Below, one piece after another: positions 40,625-53,732 of a DNA stretch of 64,000 nucleotides. The position numbers and the translations under genes are program-made. The notes beneath the pieces are model-generated. The model saw only the letters and a list, made by a program, of their open reading frames with translations, was not told the DNA's origin and did no database searches. Where the stretch lies: positions 22,769,638 through 22,833,637 of the forward strand of contig OZ059900.1 in NCBI GenBank assembly GCA_964057225.1, in the 5' to 3' direction. The first letter of the stretch is position 1. The number at the start of each line of letters is the position of its first letter. Origin of the DNA: Auanema rhodensis (lineage: Eukaryota > Nematoda > Chromadorea > Rhabditida > Rhabditidae).

Positions 40625-43248
40625 ATGCTGAACACTAGAAAAATACAAAAACACAGTATTTCCCATGAGAAATATTTTATTATGCTGGAAAACCAGTTTT
40701 TGGAAATTTCGCTGTAAACAAGGTTTGACTTACGATTTCATGTGTTCAAACTCATGCAATGTCAATGAAACCTAGCTCAAAATTGTTCGTACAACGTCTA
40801 GTTCCACTTTCACGACAAAAAAACAGGGGTTAGAAAATTTAGTAAATTAGCATATTCTGAGGGCACGCCCCTTATGGCTAATATTGATTAAATCGATTTT
40901 TGTTCATATGAGTCGTCAAATGCAACGAATTTCAGCGTGTTACATACTAAAATGAAGTATTTTACATGCTGAACACTAGAAAAATACAAAAACACAGTAT
41001 TTCCCATGAGAAATATTTTATTATGCTGGAAAACCAGTTTTTGGACATTTCGCTGTAAACAAGGTTTTGACTTACGATTTCATGTGTTCAAACTCATGCA
41101 ATGTCAATGAAACCTAGCTCAAAATTGTTCCTACAACGTCTAGTTCCACTTTCACGACAAAAAACAGGGGTTAGAAAATTAAGGAAATTAGCATATTCTG
41201 AGGGCACGCCCCTTATGGCTAATATTGATTAAATCGATTTTTGTTCATATGAGTCGTCAAATGCAACGAATTTCAGCGTGTTACATACTAAAATGAAGCA
41301 TTTTACATGCTGAACATTAGAAAAATACAAAAACACAGTTTTTCCCATGAGAAATATTTTATTATGCTGGAAAACCAGTTTTTGGAAATTTCGCTGTAAA
41401 CAAGGTTTTGACTTACGATTTCATGTGTTCAAACTCATGCAATGTCAATGAAACCTAGCTCAAAATTGTTCCTACAACGTCTAGTTCCACTTTCACGACA
41501 AAAAACAGGGGTTAGAAAATTAAGGAAATTAGCATATTCTGAGGGCACGCCCCTTATGGCTAATATTGATTAAATCGATTTTTGTTCATATGAGTCGTCA
41601 AATGCAACGAATTTCAGCGTGTTACATACTTAAATGAAGCATTTTACATGCTGAACACTAGAAAAATACAAAAACACAGTATTTCTCATGAGAAATATTT
41701 TATTATGCTGGAAAACCAGTTTTTGGAAATTTCGCTGTAAACAAGGTTTTCACTTACGATTTCATGTGTTCAAACTCATGCAATGTCAATGAAACCTAGC
41801 TCAAAATTTTTTGTACAACGTCTAGTTCCACTTTCACGACAAAAAAACAGGGGTTAGAAAATTAAGGAAATTAGCATATTCTGAGGGCACGCCCCTTATG
41901 GCTAATATTGATTAAATCGATTTTTGTTCATATGAGTAGTCAAATGCAACGAATTTCAGCGTGTTACATACTAAAATGAAGCATTTCACATGCTGAACAC
42001 TAGAAAAATACAAAAACACAGTATTTCCCATGAGAAATATTTTATTATGCTGGAAAACCAGTTTTTGGAAATTTCGCTGTAAACAAGGTTTTGACTTACG
42101 ATTTCATGTGTTCAAACTCATGCAATGTCAATGAAACCTAGCTCAAAATTGTTTGTACAACGTCTAGTTCCACTTTCACGACAAAAAAACAGGGGTTAGA
42201 AAATTAAGGAAATTAGCATATTCTGAGGGCACGCCCCTTATGGCTAATATTGATTTAAACGATTTTTGTTCATATGAGTCGTCAAATGCAACGAATTTCA
42301 GCGTGTTACATACTAAAATGAAGCATTTTACATGCTGAACACTAGAAAAATACAAAAACACAGTATTTCTCATGAGAAATATTTTATTATGCTGGAAAAC
42401 CAGTTTTTGGAATTTTCGCTGTAAACAAGGTTTGACTTACGATTTCATGTGTTCAAACTCATGCAATGTCAATGAAACCTAGCTCAAAATTGTTCGTACA
42501 ACGTCTAGTTCCACTTTCACGACAAAAAAACAGGGGTTAGAAAATTTAGGAAATTAGCATATTCTGAGGGCACGCCCCTTATGGCTAATATTGATTAAAT
42601 CGATTTTTGTTCATATGAGTCGTCAAATGCAACGAATTTCAGCGTGTTACATACTAAAATGAAGTATTTTACATGCTGAACACTAGAAAAATACAAAAAC
42701 ACAGTATTTCTCATGAGAAATATTTTATTATGCTGGAAAACCAGTTTTTGGAAATTTCGCTGTAAACAAGGTTTTGACTTACGATTTCATGTGTTCAAAC
42801 TCAGGCAATGTCAATGAAACCTAGCTCAAAATTGTTCCTACAACGTCTAGTTCCACTTTCACGACAAAAAACAGGGGTTAGAAAATTAAGGAAATTAGCA
42901 TATTCTGAGGGCACGCCCCTTATGGCTAATATTGATTAAATCGATTTTTGTTCATATGAGTCGTCAAATGCAACGAATTTCAGCGTGTTACATACTAAAA
43001 TGAAGCATTTTACATGCGGAACACTAGAAAAATACAAAAACACAGTATTTCCCATGAGAAATATTTTATTATGCTGGAAAACCAGTTTTTGGAAATTTCG
43101 CTGTAAACAAGGTTTTGACTTACGATTTCATGTGTTCAAACTCATGCAATGTCAATGAAACCTAGCTCAAAATTGTTTGTACAACGTCTAGTTCCACTTT
43201 CACGACAAAAAAACAGGGGTTAGAAAATTAAGGAAATTAGCATATTCT
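40625..43248. repeat. Spaced duplication B, left copy (offset 5,122 bp)
   Basis: This 2.6-kb block recurs at 45,747-48,370. Marks at a constant 5,122-bp offset are AGTAAATTAG 40,841/45,963, GGACATTTCGC 41,043/46,165, a TTTAAACG unit at 42,243/47,365 and TGCGGAAC 43,015/48,137. The offset equals 15 units less one-base deletions. Private to this copy are CTCAGGCAATG near 42,801 and TTTCTCATG near 42,708. Confidence 0.8.
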
Positions 43249-43962
43249 GAGGGCACGCCCCTTATGGCTAATATTGATTAAATCGATTTTTGTTCATATG
43301 AGTAGTCAAATGCAACGAATTTCAGCGTGTTACATACTAAAATGAAGCATTTCACATGCTGAACACTAGAAAAATACAAAAACACAGTATTTCCCATGAG
43401 AAATATTTTATTATGCTGGAAAACCAGTTTTTGGAAATTTCGCTGTAAACAAGGTTTGACTTACGATTTCATGTGTTCAAACTCATGCAATGTCAATGAA
43501 ACCTAGCTCAAAATTGTTCGTACAACGTCTAGTTCCACTTTCACGACAAAAAAACAGGGGTTAGAAAATTTAGGAAATTAGCATATTCTGAGGGCACGCC
43601 CCTTATGGCTAATATTGATTAAATCGATTTTTGTTCATATGAGTCGTCAAATGCAACGAATTTCAGCGTGTTACATACTAAAATGGAGTATTTTACATGC
43701 TGAACACTAGAAAAATACAAAAACACAGTATTTCCCATGAGAAATATTTTATTATGCTGGAAAACCAGTTTTTGGAAATTTCGCTGTAAACAAGGTTTTG
43801 ACTTACGATTTCATGTGTTCAAACTCATGCAATGTCAATGAAACCTAGCTCAAAATTGTTCCTACAACGTCTAGTTCCACTTTCACGACAAAAAACAGGG
43901 GTTAGAAAATTAAGGAAATTAGCATATTCTGAGGGCACGCCCCTTATGGCTAATATTGATTA
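43249..43962. repeat. Satellite between spaced duplications
   Basis: About two units join the left copy of duplication B to the right copy of duplication A. They contain GAGTAGTC with GCATTTCAC (43.3 kb), the AAGGTTTGAC deletion (near 43,453) and the AAAATGGAG mark (near 43,681). Nothing but satellite is present. Confidence 0.7.
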
Positions 43963-45702
43963 AATCGATTTTTGTTCATATGAGTCGTCAAATGCAACGA
44001 ATTTCAGCGTGTTACATACTAAAATGAAGCATTTTACATGCTGAACACTAGAAAAATACGAAAACACAGTTTTTCCCATGAGAAATATTTTATTATGCTG
44101 GAAAACCAGTTTTTGGAAATTTCGCTGTAAACAAGGTTTTGACTTACGATTTCATGTGTTCAAACTCATGCAATGTCAATGAAACCTAGCTCAAAATTGT
44201 TCGTACAACGTCTAGTTCCACTTTCACGACAAAAAAACAGGGGTTAGAAAATTTAGGAAATTAGCATATTCTGAGGGCACGCCCCTTATGGCTAATATTG
44301 ATTAAATCGATTTTTGTTCATATGAGTCGTCAAATGAAACGAATTTCAGCGTGTTACATACTAAAATGAAGTATTTTACATGCTGAACATTAGAAAAATA
44401 CAAAAACACAGTTTTTCCCATGAGAAATATTTTATTATGCTGGAAAACCAGTTTTTGGAAATTTCGCTGTAAACAAGGTTTTGACTTACGATTTCATGTG
44501 TTCAAACTCATGCAATGTCAATGAAACCTAGCTCAAAATTGTTCCTACAACGTCTAGTTCCACTTTCACGACAAAAAACAGGGGTTAGAAAATTAAGGAA
44601 ATTAGCATATTCTGAGGGCACGCCCCTTATGGCTAATATTGATTAAATCGATTTTTGTTCATATGAGTCGTCAAATGCAACGAATTTCAGCGTGTTACAT
44701 ACTTAAATGAAGCATTTTACATGCTGAACACTAGAAAAATACAAAAACACAGTATTTCTCATGAGAAATATTTTATTATGCTGGAAAACCAGTTTTTGGA
44801 AATTTCGCTGTAAACAAGGTTTTCACTTACGATTTCATGTGTTCAAACTCATGCAATGTCAATGAAACCTAGCTCAAAATTTTTTGTACAACGTCTAGTT
44901 CCACTTTCACGACAAAAAAACAGGGGTTAGAAAATTAAGGAAATTAGCATATTCTGAGGGCACGCCCCTTATGGCTAATATTGATTAAATCGATTTTTGT
45001 TCATATGAGTAGTCAAATGCAACGAATTTCAGCGTGTTACATACTAAAATGAAGCATTTCACATGCTGAACACTAGAAAAATACAAAAACACAGTATTTC
45101 CCATGAGAAATATTTTATTATGCTGGAAAACCAGTTTTTGGAAATTTCGCTGTAAACAAGGTTTTGACTTACGATTTCATGTGTTCAAACTCATGCAATG
45201 TCAATGAAACCTAGCTCAAAATTGTTTGTACAACGTCTAGTTCCACTTTCACGACAAACAAACAGGGGTTAGAAAATTAAGGAAATTAGCATATTCTGAG
45301 GGCACGCCCCTTATGGCTAATATTGATTTAAACGATTTTTGTTCATATGAGTCGTCAAATGCAACGAATTTCAGCGTGTTACATACTAAAATGAAGCATT
45401 TTACATGCTGAACACTAGAAAAATACAAAAACACAGTATTTCTCATGAGAAATATTTTATTATGCTGGAAAACCAGTTTTTGGAATTTTCGCTGTAAACG
45501 AGGTTTTGACTTACGATTTCATGTGTTCAAACTCATGCAATGTCAATGAAACCTAGCTCAAAATTGTTTGTACAACGTCTAGTTCCACTTTCACGACAAA
45601 AAAACAGGGGTTAGAAAATTAAGGAAATTAGCATATTCTGAGGGCACGCCCCTTATGGCTAATATTGATTAAATCGATTTTTGTTCATATGAGTCGTCAA
45701 AT
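43963..45702. repeat. Spaced duplication A, right copy (offset 8,537 bp)
   Basis: This is the right-hand counterpart of 35,426-37,165, with the same marker order. It is bounded by a mismatch on the left (TAAATCG against TTTAAACG in the left copy) and on the right (CAAATGCAAC against CAAATGAAAC). The GACAAACAAACAGG change near 45,252 is found nowhere else in the window. Confidence 0.75.
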
Positions 45703-45746
45703 GCAACGAATTTCAGCGTGTTACATACTTAAATGAAGCATTTTAC

Positions 45747-48370
45747 ATGCTGAACACTAGAAAAATACAAAAACACAGTATTTCCCATGAGAAATATTTT
45801 ATTATGCTGGAAAACCAGTTTTTGGAAATTTCGCTGTAAACAAGGTTTGACTTACGATTTCATGTGTTCAAACTCATGCAATGTCAATGAAACCTAGCTC
45901 AAAATTGTTCGTACAACGTCTAGTTCCACTTTCACGACGAAAAAACAGGGGTTAGAAAATTTAGTAAATTAGCATATTCTGAGGGCACGCCCCTCATGGC
46001 TAATATTGATTAAATCAATTTTTGTTCATATGAGTCGTCAAATGCAACGAATTTCAGCGTGTTACATACTAAAATGAAGTATTTTACATGCTGAACACTG
46101 GAAAAATACAAAAACACAGTATTTCCCATGAGAAATATTTTATTATGCTGGAAAACCAGTTTTTGGACATTTCGCTGTAAACAAGGTTTTGACTTACGAT
46201 TTCATGTGTTCAAACTCATGCAATGTCAATGAAACCTAGCTCAAAATTGTTCCTACAACGTCTAGTTCCACTTTCACGACAAAAAACAGGGGTTAGAAAA
46301 TTAAGGAAATTAGCATATTCTGAGGGCACGCCCCTTATGGCTAATATTGATTAAATCGATTTTTGTTCATATGAGTCGTCAAATGCAACGAATTTCAGCG
46401 TGTTACATACTAAAATGAAGCATTTTACATGCTGAACATTAGAAAAATACAAAAACACAGTTTTTCCCATGAGAAATATTTTATTATGCTGGAAAACCAG
46501 TTTTTGGAAATTTCGCTGTAAACAAGGTTTTGACTTACGATTTCATGTGTTCAAACTCATGCAATGTCAATGAAACCTAGCTCAAAATTGTTCCTACAAC
46601 GTCTAGTTCCACTTTCACGACAAAAAACAGGGGTTAGAAAATTAAGGAAATTAGCATATTCTGAGGGCACGCCCCTTATGGCTAATATTGATTAAATCGA
46701 TTTTTGTTCATATGAGTCGTCAAATGCAACGAATTTCAGCGTGTTACATACTTAAATGAAGCATTTTACATGCTGAACACTAGAAAAATACAAAAACACA
46801 GTATTTCTCATGAGAAATATTTTATTATGCTGGAAAACCAGTTTTTGGAAATTTCGCTGTAAACAAGGTTTTCACTTACGATTTCATGTGTTCAAACTCA
46901 TGCAATGTCAATGAAACCTAGCTCAAAATTTTTTGTACAACGTCTAGTTCCACTTTCACGACAAAAAAACAGGGGTTAGAAAATTAAGGAAATTAGCATA
47001 TTCTGAGGGCACGCCCCTTATGGCTAATATTGATTAAATCGATTTTTGTTCATATGAGTAGTCAAATGCAACGAATTTCAGCGTGTTACATACTAAAATG
47101 AAGCATTTCACATGCTGAACACTAGAAAAATACAAAAACACAGTATTTCCCATGAGAAATATTTTATTATGCTGGAAAACCAGTTTTTGGAAATTTCGCT
47201 GTAAACAAGGTTTTGACTTACGATTTCATGTGTTCAAACTCATGCAATGTCAATGAAACCTAGCTCAAAATTGTTTGTACAACGTCTAGTTCCACTTTCA
47301 CGACAAAAAAACAGGGGTTAGAAAATTAAGGAAATTAGCATATTCTGAGGGCACGCCCCTTATGGCTAATATTGATTTAAACGATTTTTGTTCATATGAG
47401 TCGTCAAATGCAACGAATTTCAGCGTGTTACATACTAAAATGAAGCATTTTACATGCTGAACACTAGAAAAATACAAAAACACAGTATTTCTCATGAGAA
47501 ATATTTTATTATGCTGGAAAACCAGTTTTTGGAATTTTCGCTGTAAACAAGGTTTGACTTACGATTTCATGTGTTCAAACTCATGCAATGTCAATGAAAC
47601 CTAGCTCAAAATTGTTCGTACAACGTCTAGTTCCACTTTCACGACAAAAAAACAGGGGTTAGAAAATTTAGGAAATTAGCATATTCTGAGGGCACGCCCC
47701 TTATGGCTAATATTGATTAAATCGATTTTTGTTCATATGAGTCGTCAAATGCAACGAATTTCAGCGTGTTACATACTAAAATGAAGTATTTTACATGCTG
47801 AACACTAGAAAAATACAAAAACACAGTATTTCCCATGAGAAATATTTTATTATGCTGGAAAACCAGTTTTTGGAAATTTCGCTGTGAACAAGGTTTTGAC
47901 TTACGATTTCATGTGTTCAAACTCATGCAATGTCAATGAAACCTAGCTCAAAATTGTTCCTACAACGTCTAGTTCCACTTTCACGACAAAAAACAGGGGT
48001 TAGAAAATTAAGGAAATTAGCATATTCTGAGGGCACGCCCCTTATGGCTAATATTGATTAAATCGATTTTTGTTCATATGAGTCGTCAAATGCAACGAAT
48101 TTCAGCGTGTTACATACTAAAATGAAGCATTTTACATGCGGAACACTAGAAAAATACAAAAACACAGTATTTCCCATGAGAAATATTTTATTATGCTGGA
48201 AAACCAGTTTTTGGAAATTTCGCTGTAAACAAGGTTTTGACTTACGATTTCATGTGTTCAAACTCATGCAATGTCAATGAAACCTAGCTCAAAATTGTTT
48301 GTACAACGTCTAGTTCCACTTTCACGACAAAAAAACAGGGGTTAGAAAATTAAGGAAATTAGCATATTCT
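45747..48370. repeat. Spaced duplication B, right copy (offset 5,122 bp)
   Basis: This is the counterpart of 40,625-43,248. Its first full unit (45,797-46,137) carries four private transitions not in the left copy: GACGAAAAAACAGG, CCCCTCATGG, AAATCAATTT and CACTGGAAAA. GCTGTGAAC near 47,882 is also private. The right boundary is set by GATGGCACG at 48,371, which the left copy lacks. Confidence 0.8.
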
Positions 48371-49009
48371 GATGGCACGCCCCTTATGGCTAATATTGAT
48401 TAAATCGATTTTTGTTCATATGAGTCGTCAAATGCAACGAATTTCAGCGTGTTACATACTGAAATGAAGCATTTTACATGCTGAACACTAGAAAAATACA
48501 AAAACACAGTATTTCTCATGAGAAATATTTTATTATGCTGGAAAACCAGTTTTTGGAAATTTCGCTGTAAACAAGGTTTTGACTTACGATTTCATGTGTT
48601 CAAACTCATGCAATGTCAATGAAACCTAGCTCAAAATTGTTTGTACAACGTTTAGTTCCACTTTCACGACAAAAAAACAGGGGTTAGAAAATTAAGGAAA
48701 TTAGCATATTCTGAGGGCACGCCCCTTATGGCTAATATTGATTAAATCGATTTTTGTTCATATGAGTAGTCAAATGCAACGAATTTCAGCGTGTTACATA
48801 CTAAAATGAAGCATTTTACATGCTGAACACTAGAAAAATACAAAAACACAGTATTTCTCATGAGAAATATTTTATTATGCTGGAAAACCAGTTTTTGGAA
48901 TTTTCGCTGTAAACGAGGTTTTGACTTACGATTTCATGTGTTCAAAAAAACCAGTTTTTGGAATTTTCGCTGTAAACGAGGTTTTGACTTACGATTTCAT
49001 GTGTTCAAA
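47887..49009. repeat. 3.14-kb-period block, copy 1
   Basis: The ordered marks are the 6-A run, CATGCGGAAC (48,137), GATGGCACG (48,371), TACTGAAATG, ACGTTTAG, GAGTAGTC and the 63-bp duplication. They recur 3,137 bp later at 51,024-52,146 and a further 3,138 bp later at 54,162-55,284. The period is nine units plus 63 bp less a few single-base deletions. The left limit is set by GCTGTGAAC, private to this copy. Confidence 0.8.
48884..49009. repeat. 63-bp internal tandem duplication, copy 1
   Basis: The segment from AAAACCAG to GTTCAAA (48,884-48,946) is repeated directly at 48,947-49,009, giving a 405-bp unit. The junction is a run of seven A, the sum of the AAA that normally follows GTTC and the AAAA that normally precedes CCAG. 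This fits a slippage or misaligned-repair event at short A-runs. Both halves carry the GGAATTTTCGC and AAACGAGG alleles. Confidence 0.9.
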
Positions 49010-50594
49010 CTCATGCAATGTCAATGAAACCTAGCTCAAAATTGTTTGTACAACGTCTAGTTCCACTTTCACGACAAAAAAACAGGGGTTAGAAAATTAA
49101 GGAAATTAGCATATTCTGAGGGCACGCCCCTTATGGCTAATATTGATTAAATCGATTTTTGTTCATATGAGTAGTCAAATGCAACGAATTTCAGCGTGTT
49201 ACATACTAAAATGAAGCATTTCACATGCTGAACACTAGAAAAATACAAAAACACAGTATTTCCCATGAGAAATATTTTATTATGCTGGAAAACCAGTTTT
49301 TGGAAATTTCGCTGTAAACAAGGTTTTGACTTACGATTTCATGTGTTCAAACTCATGCAATGTCAATGAAACCTAGCTCAAAATTGTTTGTACAACGTCT
49401 AGTTCCACTTTCACGACAAAAAAACAGGGGTTAGAAAATTAAGGAAATTAGCATATTCTGAGGGCACGCCCCTTATGGCTAATATTGATTTAAACGATTT
49501 TTGTTCATATGAGTCGTCAAATGCAACGAATTTCAGCGTGTTACATACTAAAATGAAGCATTTTACATGCTGAACACTAGAAAAATACAAAAACACAGTA
49601 TTTCTCATGAGAAATATTTTATTATGCTGGAAAACCAGTTTTTGGAATTTTCGCTGTAAACGAGGTTTTGACTTACGATTTCATGTGTTCAAACTCATGC
49701 AATGTCAATGAAACCTAGCTCAAAATTGTTTGTACAACGTCTAGTTCCACTTTCACGACAAAAAAACAGGGGTTAGAAAATTAAGGAAATTAGCATATTC
49801 TGAGGGCACGCCCCTTATGGCTAATATTGATTAAATCGATTTTTGTTCATATGAGTAGTCAAATGCAACGAATTTCAGCGTGTTACATACTAAAATGAAG
49901 CATTTCACATGCTGAACACTAAAAAAATACAAAAACACAGTATTTCCCATGAGAAATATTTTATTATGCTGGAAAACCAGTTTTTGGAAATTTCGCTGTA
50001 AACAAGGTTTGACTTACGATTTCATGTGTTCAAACTCATGCAATGTCAATGAAACCTAGCTCAAAATTGTTCGTACAACGTCTAGTTCCACTTTCACGAC
50101 AAAAAAACAGGGGTTAGAAAATTTAGGAAATTAGCATATTCTGAGGGCACGCCCCTTATGGCTAATATTGATTAAATCGATTTTTGTTCATATGAGTCGT
50201 CAAATGCAACGAATTTCAGCGTGTTACATACTAAAATGAAGCATTTTACATGCTGAACATTAGAAAAATACAAAAACACAGTTTTTCCCATGAGAAATAT
50301 TTTATTATGCTGGAAAACCAGTTTTTGGAAATTTCGCTGTAAACAAGGTTTGACTTACGATTTCATGTGTTCAAACTCATGCAATGTCAATGAAACCTAG
50401 CTCAAAATTGTTCGTACAACGTCTAGTTCCACTTTCACGACAAAAAAACAGGGGTTAGAAAATTTAGGAAATTAGCATATTCTGAGGGCACGCCCCTTAT
50501 GGCTAATATTGATTAAATCGATTTTTGTTCATATGAGTCGTCAAATGCAACGAATTTCAGCGTGTTACATACTAAAATGAAGCATTTTACATGC
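49010..50594. repeat. Satellite units between 3.14-kb blocks, first interval
   Basis: About five units: a GAGTAGTC/GCATTTCAC unit, a TTTAAACG unit (near 49,488), a GGAATTTTCGC unit with CACTAAAAAAATAC, then AAGGTTTGAC units (near 50,005 and 50,347), one with GAACATTAG. The corresponding interval before copy 3 has different unit types, so only part of the period is conserved. Confidence 0.7.
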
Positions 50595-52797
50595 GGAACA
50601 CTAGAAAAATACAAAAACACAGTATTTCTCATGAGAAATATTTTATTATGCTGGAAAACCAGTTTTTGGAATTTTCGCTGTAAACAAGGTTTGACTTACG
50701 ATTTCATGTGTTCAAACTCATGCAATGTCAATGAAACCTAGCTCAAAATTGTTCGTACAACGTCTAGTTCCACTTTCACGACAAAAAAACAGGGGTTTGA
50801 AAATTTAGGAAATTAGCATATTCTGAGGGCACGCCCCTTATGGCTAATATTGATTAAATCGATTTTTGTTCATATGAGTCGTCAAATGCAACGAATTTCA
50901 GCGTGTTACATACTAAAAAGAAGTATTTTACATGCTGAACACTAGAAAAATACAAAAACACAGTATTTCCCATGAGAAATATTTTATTATGCTGGAAAAC
51001 CAGTTTTTGGAAATTTCGCTGTAAACAAGGTTTTGACTTACGATTTCATGTGTTCAAACTCATGCAATGTCAATGAAACCTAGCTCAAAATTGTTCCTAC
51101 AACGTCTAGTTCCACTTTCACGACAAAAAACAGGGGTTAGAAAATTAAGGAAATTAGCATATTCTGAGGGCACGCCCCTTATGGCTAATATTGATTAAAT
51201 CGATTTTTGTTCATATGAGTCGTCAAATGCAACGAATTTCAGCGTGTTACATACTAAAATGAAGCATTTTACATGCGGAACACTAGAAAAATACAAAAAC
51301 ACAGTATTTCCCATGAGAAATATTTTATTATGCTGGAAAACCAGTTTTTGGAAATTTCGCTGTAAACAAGGTTTTGACTTACGATTTCATGTGTTCAAAC
51401 TCATGCAATGTCAATGAAACCTAGCTCAAAATTGTTTGTACAACGTCTAGTTCCATTTTCACGACAAAAAAACAGGGGTTAGAAAATTAAGGAAATTAGC
51501 ATATTCTGATGGCACGCCCCTTATGGCTAATATTGATTAAATCGATTTTTGTTCATATGAGTCGTCAAATGCAACGAATTTCAGCGTGTTACATACTGAA
51601 ATGAAGCATTTTACATGCTGAACACTAGAAAAATACAAAAACACAGTATTTCTCATGAGAAATATTTTATTATGCTGGAAAACCAGTTTTTGGAAATTTC
51701 GCTGTAAACAAGGTTTTGACTTACGATTTCATGTGTTCAAACTCATGCAATGTCAATGAAACCTAGCTCAAAATTGTTTGTACAACGTTTAGTTCCACTT
51801 TCACGACAAAAAAACAGGGGTTAGAAAATTAAGGAAATTAGCATATTCTGAGGGCACGCCCCTTATGGCTAATATTGATTAAATCGATTTTTGTTCATAT
51901 GAGTAGTCAAATGCAACGAATTTCAGCGTGTTACATACTAAAATGAAGCATTTTACATGCTGAACACTAGAAAAATACAAAAACACAGTATTTCTCATGA
52001 GAAATATTTTATTATGCTGGAAAACCAGTTTTTGGAATTTTCGCTGTAAACGAGGTTTTGACTTACGATTTCATGTGTTCAAAAAAACCAGTTTTTGGAA
52101 TTTTCGCTGTAAACGAGGTTTTGACTTACGATTTCATGTGTTCAAACTCATGCAATGTCAATGAAACCTAGCTCAAAATTGTTTGTACAACGTCTAGTTC
52201 CACTTTCACGACAAAAAAACAGGGGTTAGAAAATTAAGGAAATTAGCATATTCTGAGGGCACGCCCCTTATGGCTAATATTGATTAAATTGATTTTTGTT
52301 CATATGAGTAGTCAAATGCAACGAATTTCAGCGTGTTACATACTAAAATGAAGCATTTCACATGCTGAACACTAGAAAAATACAAAAACACAGTATTTCC
52401 CATGAGAAATATTTTATTATGCTGGAAAACCAGTTTTTGGAAATTTCGCTGTAAACAAGGTTTTGACTTACGATTTCATGTGTTCAAACTCATGCAATGT
52501 CAATGAAACCTAGCTCAAAATTGTTTGTACAACGTCTAGTTCCACTTTCACGACAAAAAAACAGGGGTTAGAAAATTAAGGAAATTAGCATATTCTGAGG
52601 GCACGCCCCTTATGGCTAATATTGATTTAAACGATTTTTGTTCATATGAGTCGTCAAATGCAACGAATTTCAGCGTGTTACATACTAAAATGAAGCATTT
52701 TACATGCTGAACACTAGAAAAATACAAAAACACAGTATTTCTCATGAGAAATATTTTATTATGCTGGAAAACCAGTTTTTGGAATTTTCGCTGTAAA
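50595..52797. repeat. 3.14-kb-period block, copy 2 (extended match to copy 3)
   Basis: Copies 2 and 3 match over a longer span than copy 1. They share GGGTTTGAAAATTT (TTTGA at 50,796 and 53,934), ACTAAAAAGAAG (near 50,914), CCATTTTCACG (near 51,453) and AAATTGATTT (near 52,287), all 3,138 bp apart, so this pair is the younger. The right limit is where copy 2 reads AACAAGGTTTGAC and copy 3 reads AACGAGG. Confidence 0.8.
52021..52146. repeat. 63-bp internal tandem duplication, copy 2
   Basis: The structure and junction are the same as at 48,884-49,009, 3,137 bp further on, with first half 52,021-52,083 and second half 52,084-52,146. It lies in the second copy of the 3,137/3,138-bp block and so was carried there by block duplication. 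Confidence 0.9.
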
Positions 52798-53732
52798 CAA
52801 GGTTTGACTTACGATTTCATGTGTTCAAACTCATGCAATGTCAATGAAACCTAGCTCAAAATTGTTTGTACAACGTCTAGTTCCACTTTCACGACAAAAA
52901 AACAGGGGTTAGAAAATTTAGGAAATTAGCATATTCTGAGGGCACGCCCCTTATGGCTAATATTGATTAAATCGATTTTTGTTCATATGAGTCGTCAAAT
53001 GCAACGAATTTCAGCGTGTTACATACTAAAATGAAGCATTTTACATGCGGAACACTAGAAAAATACAAAAACACAGTATTTCTCATGAGAAATATTTTAT
53101 TATGCTGGAAAACCAGTTTTTGGAAATTTCGCTGTAAACAAGGTTTTGACTTACGATTTCATGTGTTCAAACTCATGCAATGTCAATGAAACCTAGCTCA
53201 AAATTGTTCCTACAACGTCTAGTTCCACTTTCACGACAAAAAAACAGGGGTTAGAAAATTAAGGAAATTAGCATATTCTGAGGGCACGCCCCTTATGGCT
53301 AATATTGATTAAATTGATTTTTGTTCATATGAGTAGTCAAATGCAACGAATTTCAGCGTGTTACATACTAAAATGAAGCATTTCACATGCTGAACACTAG
53401 AAAAATACAAAAACACAGTATTTCCCATGAGAAATATTTTATTATGCTGGAAAACCAGTTTTTGGAAATTTCGCTGTAAACAAGGTTTTGACTTACGATT
53501 TCATGTGTTCAAACTCATGCAATGTCAATGAAACCTAGCTCAAAATTGTTTGTACAACGTCTAGTTCCACTTTCACGACAAAAAAACAGGGGTTAGAAAA
53601 TTAAGGAAATTAGCATATTCTGAGGGCACGCCCCTTATGGCTAATATTGATTTAAACGATTTTTGTTCATATGAGTCGTCAAATGCAACGAATTTCAGCG
53701 TGTTACATACTAAAATGAAGCATTTTACATGT
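52798..53732. repeat. Satellite units between 3.14-kb blocks, second interval
   Basis: Just under three units lie between copies 2 and 3 of the 3.14-kb block. They include a TTTGTAC/TTTAGG unit with CATGCGGAAC (near 53,045), a TTCCTAC unit that keeps seven A instead of six (near 53,210-53,245), an AAATTGATTT/GAGTAGTC unit, and a TTTAAACG unit (near 53,650). Confidence 0.7.

Noticed and set aside
45797-46137. Repeat-induced point mutation or cytosine deamination signature
   Set aside because: The four private changes are A-to-G, T-to-C, G-to-A and A-to-G, not a one-directional C-to-T pattern, and they are limited to one unit.
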